DNA from: Oscillospiraceae bacterium
GTDB lineage: Bacteria; Bacillota; Clostridia; Oscillospirales; Oscillospiraceae
DNA length: 64,000 bases
Assembly: GCA_016293865.1 (NCBI GenBank)
Contig: JAEDDG010000004.1
Coordinates: forward strand, 1-64,000
Direction: 5' to 3'
Shown: in pieces, positions 59,923 to 64,000 of the stretch
Layout of the letters: every line of letters begins with the position of its first letter
How positions within the stretch are numbered: the first letter of the stretch is position 1
Made by a program: the position numbers and the translations under genes
The notes under the pieces: generated by a model
Told to the model about the DNA's origin: nothing
The model's database searches: none
Seen by the model: only the letters and a program-made list of their open reading frames with translations

Positions 59923-60744
59923 TCAATCAAATGCAAAGCCGAACCAGGGCGGCAGCGGCTGTGTATCCAGGCTGATGTCCGCCATGGCAAAGGGGCGTAC
60001 GCCGGACAGGGCCGGATCCTGTACGGGCATCCGGATGGTCAGCGAAAGTCCGGGCGCCGCGCTGGCGGCGGCGGCCAGGCCCACATAGACGTTGGCGCAC
60101 AGAAGCTCGCTGATCCGCGCGCCGTCTGCCGTGCGTTCCAGAGAAAAACAGCCGCCGGCAAAGGCGAACAGACCGCCGCCGGAGCGCTCGCAGATGTCCT
60201 GCTGCAGGCGCAGGACGGATGCAGGAAAGACCAGATGCACCCGGTCGGTCAGAAACGCTTCCCGGAAAACACCGTATTCCGCGGCATCAATCTGCCTGGG
60301 GCGGACGCCGCAGTCCCTGCCGGTCAGATGCAGTTCGCGGACATGGAAGGCGGTACGGGCGTCCAGCGTACGGCGGTAGTAATCAAAAAGGCCGGCCTCT
60401 GCCGGTACGGTCAGCCGTGCGCCGGCGCCGTTTTGCGCCATGTCCGTCCACGCGGCACGGGACACGGCAGTGCCGAATCCGCGGCCGCGGGCATCCGGCG
60501 CCGACGCCACGGCGTAGAGAACGCCGGCAGAAAGCGTCCGGCCGTCCGGGAAAACCAGAGAGCCGCTGCCGTACCAGTGCGCCATGGCGGCCGCGCCGCC
60601 GTCTCCGGGGATGGAAAAGCAGCGGCTGCCGAGGTCCAGTGCGTGCATTATCCTGTCGATTTCAGCAGGGGAATCGGAAAAAACTGAGTGCCAGAGCGCA
60701 CGGACCGCCCCCTGCTCTTCCGGAGCTGCCTTGCGTACGGTCAT
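59923..60744 (-). CDS. GNAT-family N-acetyltransferase
   Basis: 273 residues. The acetyl-CoA-binding motif A is VASAPDARGRGFGTAVSRAAW (~85-105). The C-terminal half diverges from simple GNATs and resembles the second domain of Eis-like two-domain acetyltransferases. The acceptor is unknown. Its ATG overlaps the uracil-DNA glycosylase stop by four bases, and pcrA begins 14 bp after its stop, so it is co-transcribed with repair genes. Confidence 0.85.
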   Translation of the reverse strand: MTVRKAAPEEQGAVRALWHSVFSDSPAEIDRIMHALDLGSRCFSIPGDGGAAAMAHWYGSGSLVFPDGRTLSAGVLYAVASAPDARGRGFGTAVSRAAWTDMAQNGAGARLTVPAEAGLFDYYRRTLDARTAFHVRELHLTGRDCGVRPRQIDAAEYGVFREAFLTDRVHLVFPASVLRLQQDICERSGGGLFAFAGGCFSLERTADGARISELLCANVYVGLAAAASAAPGLSLTIRMPVQDPALSGVRPFAMADISLDTQPLPPWFGFAFD

Positions 60745-61328
60745 TTCGTCTCCTCCTTCAGGGGCGTATTGCTGCAGACCTGGCGGATCATGGCCTGCAG
60801 GTTTTTCAGGTCCACAAACGTTTCCGGGCGGCGGGACAGATCCCGCAGAAGCGCCGCCGGATGATAGATGGCCATGAATTTGACGCCGTCCTTGTCAAAC
60901 CATTTGCCGTGCTCCTGCGTGATTTTGAAATCAGGCTTGATCATGGCCATGGCGGCAATACGGCCCAGACAGACCACGATTTTCGGCCGGATCAGCCGGT
61001 ACTGGTACCGCAGCCAGTCCATGCAGGCCTCCTGCTCCGTATTCAGCGGATCACGGTTGTGGGGCGGCCTGCACTTGACAATGTTTGCAATATATACATC
61101 CCGGTCACGGTCCAGATCAATCATCCGCAGCATGTCCGTCAGCAGCTCGCCGGCCCGGCCTACAAAGGGGAGCCCCTGCTTGTCCTCGTTTTCACCGGGG
61201 CCTTCGCCCACAAAAAGGACCTCCGCATCCCGGCGGCCGACGCCGAACACCACATTGGTGCGGGTTTCCCAGAGCGCGCATTTCCGGCAGGCCTTACAGG
61301 CCGCCTCCAGATGATCCCATGTCAGCAT
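60741..61328 (-). CDS. Uracil-DNA glycosylase, family 4 (4Fe-4S)
   Basis: 195 residues from ATG 61328 (GGAGG seven bases ahead). It removes uracil from DNA to start base excision repair. Iron-sulfur ligands begin with CKACRKC near the N-terminus, and further cysteines follow (VKCRPPHNRDPLNTEQEAC). Catalytic motif 1 is GEGPGENEDKQGLPFVGRAG, motif 2 is the His of YHPAALLR. This is the thermophile/clostridial type rather than Ung. It is the first gene of the operon with the acetyltransferase and pcrA. Confidence 0.94.
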   Translation of the reverse strand: MLTWDHLEAACKACRKCALWETRTNVVFGVGRRDAEVLFVGEGPGENEDKQGLPFVGRAGELLTDMLRMIDLDRDRDVYIANIVKCRPPHNRDPLNTEQEACMDWLRYQYRLIRPKIVVCLGRIAAMAMIKPDFKITQEHGKWFDKDGVKFMAIYHPAALLRDLSRRPETFVDLKNLQAMIRQVCSNTPLKEETK

Positions 61329-61388
61329 TCTGCCACCTCCAATGATGAACGGACTGTTCTCCGCCGCGGACGGAGAAAACTTTTTTTC

Positions 61389-61397
61389 AGTATACCA
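61389..61397 (-). promoter_or_regulatory. Probable promoter of the glycosylase-GNAT-pcrA operon (extended -10)
   Basis: Minus strand TGGTATACT: extended -10 with TATACT at 61389-61394, about 60 bp before the ATG. There is no good -35. Confidence 0.55.
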
Positions 61398-61486
61398 CAT
61401 TTCCGGCGGGCATTCCATAGCCGGTGAAAAAATGCCTCCGGCAGCGGATGCGGATATTTTCGGCGTTTCGACGTCCGTGCAGGACA

Positions 61487-61514
61487 TTTACATCTGACGG
61501 CCGGGCTGTATAAT
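61487..61514 (+). promoter_or_regulatory. Promoter of the AraC-family regulator gene
   Basis: TTTACA (61487-61492), 16 bp, TATAAT (61509-61514). Confidence 0.75.
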
Positions 61515-61615
61515 GGAAGGCGGAACTGGAAAACGGCAGGAGAGAGCCGCTTCGCCGCACACGGCCGCTGACAGCCGGCGCGGCGGAACGCAGTGATTTT
61601 TCGTAAGGAGAGCCA

Positions 61616-62482
61616 ATGAAGAATATTTCCCGCGAACCTGAGAATCTGCGCGTGTACCGGGTCAATGCCGGCGGCGTATCTTTTTTGACGACTGTCATTC
61701 CGGAGTCGGGCACCGCGCCCAGCGGCCTGCACTATCATTCAGGCTGTGAGCTGCTGATGCTTGAACGCGGAGAGATGACGCTTTTTGCCGGCGGCGGAAG
61801 CCGGCGGCTGCAGGCCGGCGATATCTGCCTGATCGGGGAGAATGTCTATCATTACCTGCTGGAGGTCACGCCGGCGGTCCGCACGTCTGTGGGGTTTACA
61901 CGCCGCGGCAGCCGGCGGGGGGACCGTGCCCTGGTGCCTGCGGACGGGACCGGAACTGCAGTGTTCCGGGACCCGCGGCTTTTTGCCGTGCTGGAGCTTT
62001 TCAAGGAAGAAGCGCGCGGCGCTGAAAGCGCCTCGGCGGAAGCGCTTTTGACGGTGCTTCTGGAGCGGGGGCTGCGCCTGTGCGGCGGAGAAAACACCGC
62101 CGCAGTCCGCTGCCCGGCCGGCAGTCTGGACGACGTGCGGGAAGTGCTGATCGACGATTATTTCTCTGACCGTTATGATGAGCCGCTGACGCCGGGAGAG
62201 CTGGCGGATCTGCTGGGCGTGGGAACGCGGCAGCTCAGCCGGATCCTTCAGGAAATCTACGGGAAATCCTTCGGGGAAGTGCTGACCGATATGCGGATGG
62301 AGGCTGCCAAGGATCTGCTGAAAAACACCGGCATGCGCCAGAGCGAGATTTCCTCTGCCGTCGGATACCGGCAGCAGTCCAATTTTTTCCGTACATTCCG
62401 CAGCAGGGAAGGCTGCACGCCCGGCGCCTACCGCACGCGGTGCCGGGAGACGGAAAAAGTGACTCAGACAGACATTTTATAG
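61616..62482 (+). CDS. AraC-family transcriptional regulator with cupin sensor
   Basis: 288 residues. An N-terminal cupin-like domain (HYHSGCELLMLERGEMTLFAGG, LQAGDICLIGENVYHYL) probably binds a sugar or sugar acid. The C-terminal ~100 residues hold the AraC double helix-turn-helix (LTPGELADLLGVGTRQLSRILQEIYGKSF; MRQSEISSAVGYRQQSNFFRTFR). AAGGAGAG precedes the ATG. It lies 87 bp upstream of a DegT aminotransferase gene and an aldo/keto reductase on the same strand, which are its likely targets. A dyad overlaps the next promoter and could be its site. Confidence 0.92.
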   Translation: MKNISREPENLRVYRVNAGGVSFLTTVIPESGTAPSGLHYHSGCELLMLERGEMTLFAGGGSRRLQAGDICLIGENVYHYLLEVTPAVRTSVGFTRRGSRRGDRALVPADGTGTAVFRDPRLFAVLELFKEEARGAESASAEALLTVLLERGLRLCGGENTAAVRCPAGSLDDVREVLIDDYFSDRYDEPLTPGELADLLGVGTRQLSRILQEIYGKSFGEVLTDMRMEAAKDLLKNTGMRQSEISSAVGYRQQSNFFRTFRSREGCTPGAYRTRCRETEKVTQTDIL

Positions 62483-62504
62483 ATAAAGAGGGCAAATAGG
62501 GGTA

Positions 62505-62534
62505 TTTACTGTCCGTTTATCCTCCGCATATAAT
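62505..62534 (+). promoter_or_regulatory. Promoter of the DegT-family aminotransferase gene
   Basis: TTTACT (62505-62510), 18 bp, TATAAT (62529-62534). Confidence 0.65.
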
Positions 62535-62560
62535 GGAAATGCAGTAAAAAATGCGGAGGA
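62520..62560 (+). promoter_or_regulatory. Dyad linking the promoter to the ribosome binding site of the DegT gene
   Basis: TCCTCCGCAT (62520-62529) and ATGCGGAGGA (62551-62560) are a perfect 10-bp inverted repeat, 21 bp apart. The left arm touches the -10 element and the right arm contains the GGAGG ribosome binding site. In a transcript arriving from upstream the arms would sequester that site; a transcript started at this promoter would lack the left arm. Confidence 0.6.
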
Positions 62561-62569
62561 GGGTTTTCA

Positions 62570-63805
62570 TTGAAAAACGAATACGGATACCAGATCCCGG
62601 AAAACTACAAGCCCAGTCCCTACGGACATCTTTTCCCTTATGGAGAAGACGACATCCAGGCGGTTGTTGACTGTATGCGCGCCAATGCGACGCTTTCCAA
62701 CGGCGTGCATATGGCGGAATTTGAGAAAAAATTTGCCGCGTACATCGGCGTTGAACACGCCTTCGCCATGGACAATGCCACGAACTGCCTGCAGATGGCC
62801 GCCTATCTGATCGGGTTCGAGCCGGGCGATGAGGTGATTGTTCCCGGTTACACCTTCGTGTCCTCTGCATCCACAATGGCCAAGGCGGGGGCAAAGATCG
62901 TCTGGGGCGATATGGATCCGGACAACTGGAACCTGAGCCCGGCAGATCTGGAGCGCAAAATCACGCCGAAGACCAAGGCGGTGGTGGTGGTGCACCTTCT
63001 GGGCATGCCGGCCAAAATGGACGAGCTGATGCCGATCATCAGAAAGCACAACCTGATTCTGATTGAAGACTGCGCCCAGGCCATCGGCGCATCGATCAAC
63101 GGTCGGAAGGTAGGGTCCTACGGCGACTTTGCCTGCTTCAGCTTCCATACAGCCAAGAATATCACAACGCTGGGCGAGGGCGGCATGCTGGTGGTCAGGG
63201 ATAAAAAGTATGCCGACATGGTTGCCGGCATGCGTTTTGTAGGCACGCACCCGTATGAGGAGACACCGGAACGCAAGGCGCGTTACTGGTATCCGGCCAT
63301 GTCCTGCGTGGATTTTGACCGGGAAGGCCTCTGGCCCTGCAACTATTCCATGCCGGAGCCGGCCTGTGCCTGCGGCGTCAGTCAGCTGAACAAGGTGGAA
63401 GCCATCAGCGAGAGTCTGCTGGCCCAGGGCATGAAAATCAGAAATGCTTTTGAAGACACGCCCGAGATTACATTCTGCAGCATTCCGGAAGGCGTCCGGC
63501 ATGTGCACCACCAGTTTGTGCTGCATTTTGAAGGCGCCAACGGCTACGACCGCAACGATCTTCTGGACATTACCACGAAAAAATACGGCATCCGGAATAT
63601 CGTCCAGTATTACCCGCTTTACCGTTATCCGCTGTTTGTCCGCAGCGGCTTCGGCGACCATGACTGCCCGGTGCTGGATGCGTGGTGGGACAATTCCTTC
63701 AGCTTCCCCTGGTGGGGCAATATGTCGGAGAGCGACATGAATTATTTCATCACATGCACAAAAGCGGCAATTGCGGAGCTGAAGGCCAGAGCGCCGAAGG
63801 CATAA
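62570..63805 (+). CDS. DegT/DnrJ/EryC1/StrS-family PLP aminotransferase
   Basis: 411 residues from TTG 62570, six bases after GGAGGAGGG. It is a fold-type I PLP enzyme; the cofactor Lys is Lys196 in SFHTAKNITTLGEGG, with the phosphate-binding region NATNCLQMAA near residue 70 and the conserved Asp-Cys pair EDCAQAIGA. Family members aminate keto-sugars for cell-surface or antibiotic sugars. Here it follows an AraC regulator and precedes an aldo/keto reductase, which suggests a catabolic or sugar-modifying module; no nucleotide-sugar enzyme is in view. The exact substrate is unknown. Confidence 0.92.
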   Translation: MKNEYGYQIPENYKPSPYGHLFPYGEDDIQAVVDCMRANATLSNGVHMAEFEKKFAAYIGVEHAFAMDNATNCLQMAAYLIGFEPGDEVIVPGYTFVSSASTMAKAGAKIVWGDMDPDNWNLSPADLERKITPKTKAVVVVHLLGMPAKMDELMPIIRKHNLILIEDCAQAIGASINGRKVGSYGDFACFSFHTAKNITTLGEGGMLVVRDKKYADMVAGMRFVGTHPYEETPERKARYWYPAMSCVDFDREGLWPCNYSMPEPACACGVSQLNKVEAISESLLAQGMKIRNAFEDTPEITFCSIPEGVRHVHHQFVLHFEGANGYDRNDLLDITTKKYGIRNIVQYYPLYRYPLFVRSGFGDHDCPVLDAWWDNSFSFPWWGNMSESDMNYFITCTKAAIAELKARAPKA

Positions 63806-63817
63806 GGGGGACGGACA

Positions 63818-64000
63818 ATGGTACGCATACCGAATACGCAGCTGCAGGTATCGCAGATCTGCTTCGGCACCATGAATTTCGGCAATCCCGTCGGACCGGA
63901 GCAGGCGGCGGAGCTTCTGCATTACGGCCGGGACAGAGGTATCAATTTCATTGACACGGCCAACATGTATGAGGGCTATGACCGCCATATCGGCAGCGCC
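63818..64000 (+). CDS. Aldo/keto reductase (cut by the window end)
   Basis: Only the first 61 codons are present, from ATG 63818 with AAGGGGG ahead. The product begins MVRIPNTQLQVSQICFGTMN, and the AKR NADPH-binding/active-site region INFIDTANMYEGY supplies the expected catalytic Asp and Tyr. It starts 12 bp after the aminotransferase stop. The family reduces aldehydes and ketones of sugars and steroids. The rest lies beyond the window. Confidence 0.88.
   Translation, partial: MVRIPNTQLQVSQICFGTMNFGNPVGPEQAAELLHYGRDRGINFIDTANMYEGYDRHIGSA

Noticed and set aside
1..64000. Mobile elements, prophage, toxin-antitoxin or defence systems
   Set aside because: No transposase, integrase, phage structural gene, restriction or CRISPR-associated gene was found on either strand.

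Overview
This 64 kb window looks like chromosomal DNA from an anaerobic, spore-forming member of the Clostridia. Its GC content is fairly high (by eye, mid to upper fifties percent), and an Oscillospiraceae-like gut lineage is my best guess. The evidence is a complete spoIIAA-spoIIAB-sigF operon, spoVAC, a glycyl radical enzyme with its activase, a biotin-dependent Na+-pumping decarboxylase, the GlgC/GlgD two-protein ADP-glucose system, a T-box riboswitch on valS, and strong AGGAGG-type ribosome binding sites. I see no tRNA, rRNA, CRISPR array, transposase, phage gene or integrase. The window reads as ordinary core plus metabolic chromosome.

Layout. 0-4 kb: an XRE regulator with a Gly-every-five-residues repeat tail, then a glycyl radical enzyme and its radical SAM activase. 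4-8.3 kb: an ABC-2 exporter operon headed by a small winged-helix regulator with an operator palindrome, then a VanY-type carboxypeptidase. 8.4-19.2 kb: one long minus-strand glycogen operon (rsmE, glgB, glgP, glgC, glgD, glgA, GH13 amylase) holding both synthesis and breakdown enzymes. 19.2-26.4 kb: a small helical protein, cdd, an orphan oligopeptide-binding lipoprotein, pgeF, secA and deoC. 26.5-29.6 kb: a YtrA/YtrB-like GntR-ABC operon with a visible operator. 30-37.4 kb: a Gfo/Idh/MocA oxidoreductase, a class I lysyl-tRNA synthetase, then purine nucleoside phosphorylase-mtnA-adenosine-type deaminase genes that read as a nucleoside salvage route, and a sialidase-like protein. 37.5-40 kb: spoVAC and a metallopeptidase-like lipoprotein.

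40-47 kb holds two Na+-decarboxylase-type clusters. On the minus strand is a complete four-gene pump (oadA, oadG, biotin carrier, oadB). On the plus strand a second OadB paralogue and a 42-residue OadG-like peptide follow a PiT phosphate transporter and a DUF47/PhoU-like protein, with no carboxyltransferase or biotin subunit. This Pit-DUF47-OadB-miniG cluster is the most unusual arrangement in the window. 47-50.8 kb: an EEP-family phosphodiesterase, a CPBP protease and glnS. 50.9-53.9 kb: a T-box (GUC specifier) and valS. 53.9-57.4 kb: the sigma-F operon, an M23 peptidase and a small unknown protein. 57.4-61.3 kb: an operon of uracil-DNA glycosylase, an acetyltransferase and pcrA. 61.6-64 kb: an AraC regulator, a DegT-family aminotransferase and the start of an aldo/keto reductase cut by the window edge.

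Several genes start at TTG or GTG, or at an internal ATG, when the Shine-Dalgarno position is considered. Starts given here were adjusted accordingly.
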